24,213 nucleotides of DNA from Ruminococcus sp. UBA4385 (GTDB lineage Bacteria > Bacillota_A > Clostridia > Oscillospirales > Ruminococcaceae). The DNA is taken from assembly GCA_002391065.1 (NCBI GenBank), contig DGRP01000089.1, positions 1 to 24,213 of the forward strand, read 5' to 3'. Position numbers and translations under genes: made by a program. Positions 14,649-22,146 of this stretch are shown here, piece after piece (the stretch's first letter is position 1; each line of letters starts with the position of its first letter). Under the pieces are notes generated by a model, which was not told the DNA's origin, searched no databases, and worked only from the letters and a program-made list of their open reading frames with translations.

Positions 14649-15478
14649 CATATTAGACCATTTTTACACATTATCTTAATGCGATCAGCTGTTGTTAAAG
14701 ATTTGAATTGCTCGCTTAGTGACCACTTTTCCAGTTTTTCTGCAGATTTAACGAGAATGTCGATCACTGCCATGCGTACTTTTTCTGAAAGGTCCTCTGT
14801 ATATACGTCGATTCTTTGACCGTTACCTTTGATCACTCCCATGAACCGCAGAAACCATTCTGCTTTGTAGAAGCCAAATGCATCATAAATTCCAATAAAA
14901 TCAGCCATTAGTTCATCATGAAGATTATTATTTGAAATGCCGTATATTTGTTTTGTAAAATAATGAGTGCATTCATGGCTTCTTCTGATTATCAGTGATT
15001 TTTCCTTCCAGTTATCTTCATTTATTCCAAGTTCTGATGCGTAAACATTACTGTATGGCTTTGAGGAAAGAATCATAAATTGAGTCGTTTTTCCTGATAT
15101 AAATGAAGCCCCTGTTTTTGATATATTAACGGGTCTTTTTCCTTTATAAACTATATTTGTGACTAAAGCCTCAAAATCTTGTGGGTTATCAGCATAAATT
15201 ATGGGAATTGGTCCTGCAAATGAATTGTAGATTTCAAGTCTGACATTTTCACGAACCTTAAATCTGATTGGATTATTTGGACAGAGTGTTTTGTTTATTA
15301 CAATGTCTGTTCCTATTGATGCTGATAATAAAACCAGCTTTTCCCAGGGCTTTATAAATGATGTATCAGGTGATGTGATCTCATCGCACTTTTCATATCT
15401 GTTAGAAATATACTCTGAAAGCTGAGTGATTTCATCTTGACTAAGGCTGTATTTTTTTATAAAGGCATTGGTATTCAT
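14648..15478 (-). CDS. Putative zinc metallopeptidase (HExxH) of unknown family
   Basis: The sequence RRSHECTHYF contains an HExxH zinc site (H168, E169, H172). It is followed 16 residues later by HDELMADF, where E189 is placed as the third zinc ligand of a gluzincin and D193 matches the usual ExxAD pattern. The 276-residue protein has no signal peptide or membrane helix, so it looks cytosolic. The N-terminal 1-150 residues match nothing I recognise. The C terminus (about 225-276) is helical and charged. It stands alone with its own promoter and shares a terminator with the preceding operon. AGGAG precedes the ATG. The peptidase call rests on the motif alone; the substrate is unknown. Confidence 0.75.
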   Translation of the reverse strand: MNTNAFIKKYSLSQDEITQLSEYISNRYEKCDEITSPDTSFIKPWEKLVLLSASIGTDIVINKTLCPNNPIRFKVRENVRLEIYNSFAGPIPIIYADNPQDFEALVTNIVYKGKRPVNISKTGASFISGKTTQFMILSSKPYSNVYASELGINEDNWKEKSLIIRRSHECTHYFTKQIYGISNNNLHDELMADFIGIYDAFGFYKAEWFLRFMGVIKGNGQRIDVYTEDLSEKVRMAVIDILVKSAEKLEKWSLSEQFKSLTTADRIKIMCKNGLI

Positions 15479-15505
15479 AGTTTTTCTCCTGTTGATTTTA
15501 AAACT

Positions 15506-15534
15506 ATTTTATCATGATGAGTTAATATTTGCAA
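15506..15534 (-). promoter_or_regulatory. Sigma-A promoter of metallopeptidase gene
   Basis: On the minus strand TTGCAA (15534-15529), a 17-base spacer and TAAAAT (15511-15506). Confidence 0.7.
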
Positions 15535-15611
15535 TGGAAAACAGACATTTACCTTGTGATTTGTGATAATATATAATTTTCATATAATTTATATGTGCAT
15601 TATTACAGTGC

Positions 15612-15640
15612 TTTACAATAACATAATTGTGTGCTATAAT
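15612..15640 (+). promoter_or_regulatory. Sigma-A promoter of membrane protein-xthA operon
   Basis: TTTACA (15612-15617), a 17-base spacer and TATAAT (15635-15640). It starts 28 bases before the GTG start codon. Confidence 0.8.
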
Positions 15641-15667
15641 ATATCTTGTGAGAGTGGGTGATGAGCA

Positions 15668-16237
15668 GTGAGCAGATTTGGAAGAAAATTTATCGGATCG
15701 ATGCTTATATCTGCGGTAATTCTGATACCTATTATAGATGTGTTTATTCAGTTTACCTATGATTCTGTCAGGATAGATACTGAGAAGTCTCAGCTTTGGA
15801 AGATGATTACGGTGGTATTTATATCTTCCGTGGTTTTAGTTTTCACTGTGCTTTTTCTTGGCAGGCTGTTTATAAGATATTTCAAAGGCCGTGAATATGA
15901 ACTGTCAAGCGGAAGTGAATTTGCATTTTTCAGAAATTTTGTTTTGGTATCCGCTTCGATGATTATAGCAGACCTTGTATTTTTATATAAGCAAAGCAAG
16001 CCGTTTTTTGAAAAAGCATATCTTGATGCTCAGATGCGGATTAAAATCAAGGATTTTACTGAAAAGATTGAATCTGCAAGGCTAAATGATCTGAGGATTT
16101 CTTATGAATCCACTCTGGATATTATCTTCTATGCTTTGATAGCATCGTGTGTTATTGCGACAATATTACTCTTGTACAGTGCCAGAATGCTGGTTAAAAC
16201 TTATCATTCGCAGGGAAGTATAATGCTTACAAAATAA
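15668..16237 (+). CDS. Uncharacterised four-helix membrane protein
   Basis: I do not recognise this 189-residue protein. Four hydrophobic segments are visible at about 10-31, 45-66, 81-103 and 148-168. A charged, helical stretch (about 107-140, LDAQMRIKIKDFTEKIESARL) separates the third and fourth. That layout suggests a small sensor or transporter accessory, but nothing specific. The GTG start at 15668 is supported by GGTGAT five bases upstream, and the very basic MSRFGRKF start fits the positive-inside rule. It ends 12 bases before xthA, so the two are cotranscribed; a functional link is not evident. Confidence 0.75.
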   Translation: MSRFGRKFIGSMLISAVILIPIIDVFIQFTYDSVRIDTEKSQLWKMITVVFISSVVLVFTVLFLGRLFIRYFKGREYELSSGSEFAFFRNFVLVSASMIIADLVFLYKQSKPFFEKAYLDAQMRIKIKDFTEKIESARLNDLRISYESTLDIIFYALIASCVIATILLLYSARMLVKTYHSQGSIMLTK

Positions 16238-16249
16238 TGGAGGTATATT

Positions 16250-16999
16250 ATGAAACTTATATCATGGAATGTTAATGGATTCAGAGCCTGCCTTAAAAAA
16301 GGCTTTGAAGATTTTTTTTATTCAGTTGATGCAGATGTATTCTGTATTCAGGAAACTAAAATGAAGCCTGATCAGGCTGATTTTGAGCCTGAGGGCTATA
16401 AGAAGATATTTCACAGTGCTGAAAAAGCAGGATATTCGGGAACGGCTGTTTTTACAAAAATTGAACCATTATCTGTTACATATGGCCTTGACGGAGAGCA
16501 TCTTGATGAGGGAAGAGTAATAACTTGTGAGTTTGAGGATTTCTATTTTGTATGCTGCTATACGCCTAATGCTCAGAATGAACTAAAAAGGATAGACTAC
16601 AGAATGGAATTTGAAGATGCAATGAGAGCGTATCTTATGAAGCTGGATAAAACAAAGCCAGTTGTTTACTGCGGTGACCTGAATGTAGCCCACAATGAAA
16701 TAGACCTTAAAAATCCAAAAACTAATGTAGGCAATCCGGGGTTCTCCGATCAGGAAAGAGGCAAAATGACAGAACTTCTTTCAAGTGGCTTTAAGGATAC
16801 GTTCAGAATGCTGTATCCTGATAAGACAGATGCTTATACATGGTGGTCATACCGTGCAGCTGCAAGACCTCGCAACATTGGCTGGCGTATAGATTACTTT
16901 ATAGTTTCCGACAGATTTATGGAGAGAGTAAAGGACTCGGTTATTTTCGCTGAGGTAATGGGCAGCGATCATTGCCCTGTTGGTCTTATAGTTGAGTAG
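16250..16999 (+). CDS. xthA: Exodeoxyribonuclease III / AP endonuclease
   Basis: It cleaves DNA at abasic sites and removes 3' blocking groups in base excision repair. The exonuclease-endonuclease-phosphatase fold shows all catalytic positions: N7 in SWNVNGFR, E35 in IQETKM, Y104 in CCYTPNAQ, D143 and N145 in CGDLNVAH, and D240-H241 in GSDHCPVGL. The 249-residue length matches the ExoA/XthA family of Gram-positives. A GGAGG site lies seven bases before the ATG. It is second in a two-gene operon with the preceding membrane protein. Confidence 0.95.
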   Translation: MKLISWNVNGFRACLKKGFEDFFYSVDADVFCIQETKMKPDQADFEPEGYKKIFHSAEKAGYSGTAVFTKIEPLSVTYGLDGEHLDEGRVITCEFEDFYFVCCYTPNAQNELKRIDYRMEFEDAMRAYLMKLDKTKPVVYCGDLNVAHNEIDLKNPKTNVGNPGFSDQERGKMTELLSSGFKDTFRMLYPDKTDAYTWWSYRAAARPRNIGWRIDYFIVSDRFMERVKDSVIFAEVMGSDHCPVGLIVE

Positions 17000-17018
17000 A
17001 ATTCGATCATAAATGAAG

Positions 17019-17045
17019 AAAGCAGCCACCTTAGTGACTGCTTTT
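17019..17045. terminator. Terminator between xthA and convergent glycosidase gene
   Basis: Stem AAAGCAG/CTGCTTT, with the inner CAC/GTG continuing after one mismatch and loop CTTA, followed by TTTT-AAT. It also lies just beyond the leftward gene's stop and may stop both. Confidence 0.78.
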
Positions 17046-17049
17046 AATA

Positions 17050-18486
17050 TTATGCCTCAACAGGCTCAGTTCTGATTCTGATTTTTGGGAGCTTTTCAAT
17101 AGTTGAATATGTATTCATCAGACCGTCATCAAGGCTCAGATCATTTTCTCCGCTTGCAGGAGGAGCAAATATCCTGAGCTTCAGGTCAGCAGCACCGTCG
17201 AGAGGCTTTTCAAAGAAAGCACTCATAAGGTCGATGACCTTTGCATTAGGTGATTTATAGAACCATGTTCCGTTGAGCTCCATAATAAGGTTGGAGTCGT
17301 CTTCAAAGTAAGCCTCGCAGAAATGAGGATTCTTATCAAAGTGAAGCGAAATTTCTATACCCTCAGCGTCCTCAGAACCGCCCCATCTGAGCTTGGCAGG
17401 GAAGCTGATCTCCTCACCTGAGGTCATCTTCGGGCTGTAGAATTCATCGTGGATAATGTCCTTGTAAACCTGCATAAGAGGCTGCTCAATACCGCAGTCA
17501 GGATAGTTCGGGTCTTCAATCTCAAGACCAAGTCTTCCTCTGTCTCTGAACTGATACATAGTAAATGCGTTGAACCAGCCCTTCTCATCATCAGCCTTGA
17601 GCAGGTCGCAGAATTCCTTTACCATTGCAGCCTGATCGTAAGGTCCCGTAACATCGCCGTCAGCGTTGAGTTCGCTCATTACCATAGGCTTTTCTACACC
17701 GTCATTGATTTCGCAAAGTCTTCTGTAGGTTCTCTTTGTATACTCATATACGTCCTTGATAACAGAGCGTGAATGAGTTGTACCGCCTCTCTCTGCGACA
17801 TCATAAGGCCAGCCCCAGTGCAGTGCAAAGTACTTGTCAATGCTCCAGATATCACACTCTCTGTAAGCCTGCAGGAACTCTTCCTCCATTTCAAGCTTGC
17901 CTGTCTTGTCGTCGATACCGCCTGCGCAAAGGATAGTTTTAACATTAGGAGCATACTCTTTAAGTATCCTGTTGAACTTGCAGAAGAAATCCCCAAGCTC
18001 TTTATAGGAAGCTCTCTTAGTGAATGAGAACCAGTCACCTGTACACTCATGATTGATTCTTAAAAGAACTCTGCCGAAGGGTCTCAGATCCTTAGCAACA
18101 GCAATAAGGTGTTCATCAGAAACATTCGGGTCAATTGTGAGCGTAAGAACAACATCTTGTCCATGTCTTCTTACTTCACGCATATATGTGAAGGGCTCAT
18201 CATCAGTATTGCCGTTAAGACCGCCCTTGTAGGTGAAATAATCGTCGTAGGGATAGTCCCATGCAAATGAAACTTCCATATCCTTGCAAGCCTCAGAGAT
18301 TCTGGCAGGGAACTCCTTGTCAAGCGGATAGTAACAGTACATAAGGCTTATACCTCTGTGAGGTCTTCCAAGTTTGTGCAGAATATAATCCTGATTTACA
18401 TATTCACCTCTCTCAGAGCCGTCTCCGAGATCTACTGCACAGTCTGCTGCGCCCATATGTACCTTATAAGCTTTGATTTCTTCCAT
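17050..18486 (-). CDS. Putative clan GH-A glycoside hydrolase (GH26-like), intracellular
   Basis: This is probably a retaining TIM-barrel glycosidase. The segment RVLLRINHECTGDWFSF (139-155) resembles the acid/base region of GH26 mannanases (H-E-x-x-G-x-W-F), with E147 as candidate proton donor. KPMVMSELNADGD (267-279) places E272 as candidate nucleophile at the end of a later strand. FAWDYPYDDYFTYKGG and DIWSIDKYFALHWGWP add typical substrate-binding aromatics. Residues from about 350 to 478 form a separate beta-rich domain that could be a carbohydrate-binding module. There is no signal peptide, so a cytosolic role is implied. AAGGAG precedes the ATG. It is 40 bases downstream of a lipoprotein gene. 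The GH family number is a guess; the clan is more secure. Confidence 0.68.
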   Translation of the reverse strand: MEEIKAYKVHMGAADCAVDLGDGSERGEYVNQDYILHKLGRPHRGISLMYCYYPLDKEFPARISEACKDMEVSFAWDYPYDDYFTYKGGLNGNTDDEPFTYMREVRRHGQDVVLTLTIDPNVSDEHLIAVAKDLRPFGRVLLRINHECTGDWFSFTKRASYKELGDFFCKFNRILKEYAPNVKTILCAGGIDDKTGKLEMEEEFLQAYRECDIWSIDKYFALHWGWPYDVAERGGTTHSRSVIKDVYEYTKRTYRRLCEINDGVEKPMVMSELNADGDVTGPYDQAAMVKEFCDLLKADDEKGWFNAFTMYQFRDRGRLGLEIEDPNYPDCGIEQPLMQVYKDIIHDEFYSPKMTSGEEISFPAKLRWGGSEDAEGIEISLHFDKNPHFCEAYFEDDSNLIMELNGTWFYKSPNAKVIDLMSAFFEKPLDGAADLKLRIFAPPASGENDLSLDDGLMNTYSTIEKLPKIRIRTEPVEA

Positions 18487-18526
18487 ATTATTACTCCTTT
18501 TCTATTATTTACGGCTTTACCGTATG

Positions 18527-19600
18527 TTATTCAACAGCTATCAAGCTATTTAGCTTGTCGAACTCAACAGCGAGTTCTCTGAATATTTCACAGTTATCAT
18601 CAATTTCAGGATAAAGACCTGTAAAAATGCAGAGAACAAAAGGCGAGTCGGCATATACTATTGCACAGTCGTTGAAGTTTATCTCATCAAAATCCGAGCC
18701 ATACTTCTGAGCAACAGTATACTTATCCCCGAGAGCATAGCCTATCTGCTCATTGTAATTACATTCTGTCATAAGGTCAATAAGCCACTGACCATCTTCG
18801 TTTTCCTCAGCAAAGTCATAAATGTCCCAGTAGCACTGAGCTACATCCATAAGTTTGCAATAGCAGAATATCCACTGAGGACTGATATTGAACGAAGCAC
18901 CGATACTGTAAAGAAAGTTATTAAATGTATTGCAGCCAAAATGTTTAACAAGTGAATAATATGCAGTATTGTCTGATTCAAGTATTGCGTGTTCAATGAG
19001 CTCCTTTGCTGAGAATTGAGTTCCCGATGCTGCACTTGCAACAACCTGATCATCGTTTGTCCAGTTATCAGTTTTTGTAACCATTTCTTCAAGATCTATT
19101 CCGTCTTGAAGAATAGACTTTATGTACGGAGCCTTGATTGTGCTGGCAGTAACAAACTGGATATCGGTACCGCAGTAGATCTGAGCGCCTGTGTCCATAT
19201 TCTTATATGAAACGGCGATCTTATAATTAGCACTGCTGATCAGTTCATTGATGTTTTCAAAGCATTCCTGAATTTCTTCATTGGAGTATACCTTATCAAA
19301 CCCCTCATAGCTGAAGCTGTAATTTCCGTCTATATTGAAATCAACCGGAGTTCGAGTTTCAACTTCCTTGACCTGAGACTCATCGTCAGAGGTTTTAGAC
19401 TCATTCGTATTTACATTTCCTGAGGTTTCTACAGCAGAGCTGCTAGATTTATTTACTGATTTTTTCTTAGTTGATACCGAAGAGCTTGATGATGTTTTTG
19501 AACTGCTGTCGCTTTTTGAACCGCTGTCTGACTGTCCGCATGAACTAAAAGAACCTGTTATCATCAGACAAGCACACAATAACGATAGTATTTTTTTCAT
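18527..19600 (-). CDS. Lipoprotein with class A beta-lactamase-like serine hydrolase domain
   Basis: The protein is a surface-anchored serine hydrolase. Residues 1-20 are a lipoprotein signal peptide with lipobox-like FSS-C21. Residues 22-80 form a Ser/Lys-rich, probably disordered linker. The catalytic domain (about 90-357) has S153-T-I-K156 (SxxK, in TASTIKAPYI) and SDN (209-211, in ESDNTAYYS). A KYG (in AQKYGSD) lies where KTG/KSG would be. This is the pattern of the beta-lactamase2 fold rather than a clear resistance enzyme, so a role in cell-wall metabolism is as likely as antibiotic hydrolysis. ATG 19600 with AAGGTGA upstream gives 357 residues. An earlier in-frame ATG would spoil the signal peptide. 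The glycosidase gene follows. Confidence 0.82.
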   Translation of the reverse strand: MKKILSLLCACLMITGSFSSCGQSDSGSKSDSSSKTSSSSSVSTKKKSVNKSSSSAVETSGNVNTNESKTSDDESQVKEVETRTPVDFNIDGNYSFSYEGFDKVYSNEEIQECFENINELISSANYKIAVSYKNMDTGAQIYCGTDIQFVTASTIKAPYIKSILQDGIDLEEMVTKTDNWTNDDQVVASAASGTQFSAKELIEHAILESDNTAYYSLVKHFGCNTFNNFLYSIGASFNISPQWIFCYCKLMDVAQCYWDIYDFAEENEDGQWLIDLMTECNYNEQIGYALGDKYTVAQKYGSDFDEINFNDCAIVYADSPFVLCIFTGLYPEIDDNCEIFRELAVEFDKLNSLIAVE

Positions 19601-19639
19601 AAAATTCACCTTAGTTTTCCTTAAACAATAACTCATAAC

Positions 19640-19668
19640 ATTTTAACATATTTTCTTGCATAAGTCAA
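19640..19668 (-). promoter_or_regulatory. Sigma-A promoter of lipoprotein gene
   Basis: On the minus strand TTGACT (19668-19663), a 17-base spacer and TAAAAT (19645-19640). Confidence 0.75.
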
Positions 19669-19712
19669 GCAAAAATGTTCTATTATATTTTAATATATTT
19701 AGCTTAAAAATA

Positions 19713-19744
19713 ATAAAAAAAAGACTTCCCGAAAGGGAAGTCTT
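19713..19744 (-). terminator. Rho-independent terminator of ilvA-ridA operon
   Basis: Twelve or so bases after the ridA stop, a ten-base-pair stem AAGACTTCCC/GGGAAGTCTT with loop TTTC is followed by a run of eight Ts with one interruption (minus strand). Confidence 0.93.
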
Positions 19745-19759
19745 AAACAAAGCCGTGTA

Positions 19760-20134
19760 TTAAACCTCAGCGATAACTTCTACTTCAACAAGCACGTCTT
19801 TGGGCAGCTCTTTTACCGCAACACAGGAACGTGCAGGCTTTGAAGTAAAGTATTTAGCATAAACCTCATTGAAAGCTCCGAAATCAGACATATTTTTCAG
19901 GAAGCATACAGTTTTAACAGACTTATCAATTGATGTTCCTGCTGCTTCAAGAAGATTCTTTAAGTTTGTGCAGACCTGCTCAGTCTGTCCCTCGATTGTA
20001 TCAGCTTCAACGTTTCCGTTAGCCGGGTTGATAGCTATCTGTCCCGATGTGAAAACCAGTCCGCCTACAACCTTTGCCTGTGAATAAGGACCTATTGCAT
20101 CAGGTGCGTTTTTTGTGTAAATTGTTTCTGCCAT
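19760..20134 (-). CDS. ridA: RidA family 2-iminobutanoate/2-iminopropanoate deaminase
   Basis: RidA hydrolyses the reactive enamine/imine released by PLP enzymes such as threonine deaminase. It protects other PLP enzymes and yields 2-ketobutyrate. The 124-residue protein has the full family pattern: DAIGPYSQAKVVGGLVFTSGQI (12-33), NLKNLLEAAG (57-66) and the active-site Arg102 in PARSCVAVKELPKD, with VEVEVIAEV at the end. Its gene lies 17 bases after ilvA, the classic enzyme source of its substrate, with AAAGGAG before the ATG. The two share the T-box-controlled transcript. Confidence 0.95.
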   Translation of the reverse strand: MAETIYTKNAPDAIGPYSQAKVVGGLVFTSGQIAINPANGNVEADTIEGQTEQVCTNLKNLLEAAGTSIDKSVKTVCFLKNMSDFGAFNEVYAKYFTSKPARSCVAVKELPKDVLVEVEVIAEV

Positions 20135-20151
20135 AGTAAAAACTCCTTTGC

Positions 20152-21354
20152 TTATTTATTTACAATCTTAAATCCTGCCTTAGTTAGTGCAGTTCTGATA
20201 TCTCTGATGTGGTCATAATTTCTTGTTTCAAGAACAAGTCTGAGCAGGCAGTCTGTTATATCGCTGTCTTCGCTTGCTCTTTCATGGTGAATAGATACTA
20301 CATTTCCTCCAAGATCTGAAATGATAGCCGATACACCCTTGAGCTGTCCGGGCTTATCCTCAAGCTGGATAGTAAGTGTATCCGATCTGCCTGATTTAAG
20401 GAGACCTCTCTTGATAACACGGGAGAGAATGGTAACATCAATATTTCCGCCTGAAACAAGGCAAACAACCTTCTTGCCCTTGAGATCAGGGATCTTATTG
20501 AACATTACAGCAGCAACTGAAACAGCACCTGCGCCCTCGGCAATGAGCTTCTGCTTCTCGATAAGATGAAGAATAGCAGAGGATACTTCATCATCTGTTA
20601 CAGTAACAATCTTATCAACATACTGCTTGCAGTACTCAAATGTGTGCTCACCGGGCTCTTTTACCTTGATTCCGTCTGCGATAGTGTGAACAGACTCCAG
20701 ACACTTGATCTGATCCTCAGCGAGAGATTCAACCATTGAAGGAGCACCCTCAGCCTGAACACCGTAAACCTTGACCTGAGGTTTAAGCTGCTTTACCGTA
20801 AATGCAACACCTGAAATTAGTCCGCCGCCACCTACAGGAACAACAATAATATCAGCGTCAGTCACATCATTAAGAATCTCAAGTCCGATAGTACCCTGAC
20901 CTGCGATAACATTTTCATCATCAAACGGGTGAATAAATGTGTACCCGTGTTCATCTCTCTGTCTGAGAGCTTCCTCATAAGCATCATCATACACACCCGG
21001 AACAAGACATACCTCGGCACCGTAGCTCTTGGTTGCTTCAACCTTAGAGATCGGAGCACCGTCAGGCAGGCAGATTATAGACTTAATACCATTCTTAGCT
21101 GCTGCAAGAGCAACGCCCTGAGCATGATTTCCTGCGGAACAGGCAATAACGCCGTGAGCCTTTTCCTCCTCGGAAAGCTGAGAAATCTTGTAGTAAGCAC
21201 CTCTTACCTTGAATGAACCTGTGACCTGAAGATTCTCGGTTTTAAGGTAGGTAGTGCAGTCAGGATTAACGTGCGGAGCATTGATGCACGATGTAGGTCT
21301 GATTACCTCTTTAAGCACATTAGAAGCATTGAAAACCTTATCAAGTGTTAACAT
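20152..21354 (-). CDS. ilvA: Threonine ammonia-lyase (threonine deaminase) with C-terminal ACT domain
   Basis: It is a PLP enzyme converting threonine to 2-ketobutyrate and ammonia, the first step of isoleucine synthesis. The PLP lysine is K49 in TGSFKVRGAYYK. SAGNHAQG (73-80) and VPVGGGGLISG are the cofactor-phosphate and glycine-loop motifs. Residues about 325-400 form an ACT domain (TIQLEDKPGQLKGVSAII). The 400-residue length fits the single-ACT group, which includes both biosynthetic and catabolic forms. ATG 21354 follows GAGGT by about six bases. The reading frame extends 57 codons further, but that part is the T-box leader and is not translated. The T-box and ridA neighbour suggest a biosynthetic, isoleucine-linked role. 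Confidence 0.94.
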   Translation of the reverse strand: MLTLDKVFNASNVLKEVIRPTSCINAPHVNPDCTTYLKTENLQVTGSFKVRGAYYKISQLSEEEKAHGVIACSAGNHAQGVALAAAKNGIKSIICLPDGAPISKVEATKSYGAEVCLVPGVYDDAYEEALRQRDEHGYTFIHPFDDENVIAGQGTIGLEILNDVTDADIIVVPVGGGGLISGVAFTVKQLKPQVKVYGVQAEGAPSMVESLAEDQIKCLESVHTIADGIKVKEPGEHTFEYCKQYVDKIVTVTDDEVSSAILHLIEKQKLIAEGAGAVSVAAVMFNKIPDLKGKKVVCLVSGGNIDVTILSRVIKRGLLKSGRSDTLTIQLEDKPGQLKGVSAIISDLGGNVVSIHHERASEDSDITDCLLRLVLETRNYDHIRDIRTALTKAGFKIVNK

Positions 21355-21370
21355 TTTATTACCTCTTTTC

Positions 21371-21407
21371 AAAAAATAAAGCCCCCGCCCCATACAGAGG
21401 CGAAGAC
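21371..21407 (-). terminator. T-box regulated terminator ahead of ilvA
   Basis: On the minus strand GTCTTCGCCTC pairs with GGGGCGGGGGC (11 bp, several GU pairs) around a TGTAT loop. It is followed by TTTATTTTTT. It lies just after the T-box sequence and 17 bases before the ilvA start. Confidence 0.82.
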
Positions 21408-21612
21408 ATAACTCCGTGGTACCACTCTGCTTGCAGAGCAAAGCCCTGCCGCTTAGTTCCGATAACGGCGGATTCCGTAGCAGCTTACTGTTTTCAGCCG
21501 CTAAGCTCGGGGATGATCCTGACAACGCATAGCCGCAGGCTTTTCAGCAGCCGCCTGCTCTCTGAAAGGCTTGTCTGATGTCACCTTTCCCGTCAAAGCT
21601 TTTCAATATATA
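21371..21612 (-). promoter_or_regulatory. T-box riboswitch leader of ilvA-ridA operon
   Basis: The minus strand contains the conserved T-box AGAGTGGTACCACGGAG (21428-21412) just before an intrinsic terminator. It also has a Stem I with CAGAGAGCAGGCGGCTGCTG at about 21563-21544, a typical AG-rich distal element. Stem I arms GACAA and TTGTC pair around this. A lower helix CGGGA/TCCCCG encloses the specifier loop AGGATCA. Within that loop ATC (Ile) is the sensible codon for an isoleucine-pathway enzyme, although GAT and GGA also fit the bases. Uncharged tRNA would stabilise the antiterminator and turn the operon on. It fills most of the 306-base gap between ilvA and rlmH. Confidence 0.9.
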
Positions 21613-21616
21613 AAAT

Positions 21617-21645
21617 ATTATATCACTGCAAAAGCTAATTGTCAA
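21617..21645 (-). promoter_or_regulatory. Consensus sigma-A promoter of T-box/ilvA operon
   Basis: On the minus strand a perfect TTGACA (21645-21640), a 17-base spacer and a perfect TATAAT (21622-21617). Transcription would start near 21610, at the 5' end of the T-box leader. Confidence 0.92.
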
Positions 21646-21660
21646 GACATTTATCGCATT

Positions 21661-22146
21661 TTATTTATGGTATCTTGACCCCACTGATATCTGGAATGCT
21701 CTGTATATCTGTTCAAGGAGCATTATTCTTGCCAACTGGTGAGGAAAAGTCATCTCTGACATTGAAAGTCTCAGGTCAGCTTTTTTCTTGATTATATCAG
21801 CAATTCCGAATGATGAGCCTATAATAAGGTTTATCGTTCCTGCACCCTGAACAGAGCATTGTTCAATAGTTTTAGAAAGCTTTTCGCTTGGCATTTGCTT
21901 GCCTTCGATACACATTGCTATATTATAGCAGTTATTACCGTCAAGGTAAGGTGTCATAGCTTCAGCCTCGGATTGCAAGGCTTTCTCTATTTCTTTTTCA
22001 TTAGGTTCTGATGGCAGCCTGGACTCTGCAAGCTCAATTATATTCAGTTTGCAAAAGCCTGAAAGTCTTTTTTCATACTCTGCAGATGCTTCCCGCAGGT
22101 ATTTTTCCTTGAGCTTTCCAACACAGATTATATTAATTCTTATCAA
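21661..22146 (-). CDS. rlmH: 23S rRNA (pseudouridine-1915 N3)-methyltransferase RlmH
   Basis: It is a SPOUT-fold enzyme that methylates the pseudouridine of 23S helix 69. The 161-residue length is standard. Motifs are INIICVGKLKEKYLREA at the start, LIIGSSFGIAD (the SAM-binding knot, usually IGGxxG), and the ending FPHQLARIMLLEQIYRAFQI with YHK, which is nearly invariant in the family. The start is TTG 22146, overlapping the walJ stop (TTGA). AAGGAG lies ten bases upstream, so translation is coupled. There is no terminator between its stop and the next promoter 15 bases on. Confidence 0.95.
   Translation of the reverse strand: MIRINIICVGKLKEKYLREASAEYEKRLSGFCKLNIIELAESRLPSEPNEKEIEKALQSEAEAMTPYLDGNNCYNIAMCIEGKQMPSEKLSKTIEQCSVQGAGTINLIIGSSFGIADIIKKKADLRLSMSEMTFPHQLARIMLLEQIYRAFQISVGSRYHK

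Noticed and set aside
18507..18526. Hairpin TACGG-ctttac-CCGTA between lipoprotein and glycosidase genes as terminator
   Set aside because: Only a five-base-pair stem with no T run on the minus strand; read-through seems likely.
18527..19600. Calling the lipoprotein a beta-lactamase resistance gene
   Set aside because: The fold motifs are present, but KYG replaces KTG/KSG and no Glu166-type omega-loop motif is clear, so resistance cannot be claimed.
21355..21525. 57-codon N-terminal extension of ilvA
   Set aside because: The DNA is the T-box leader and terminator; GAGGT before ATG 21354 sets the real start.
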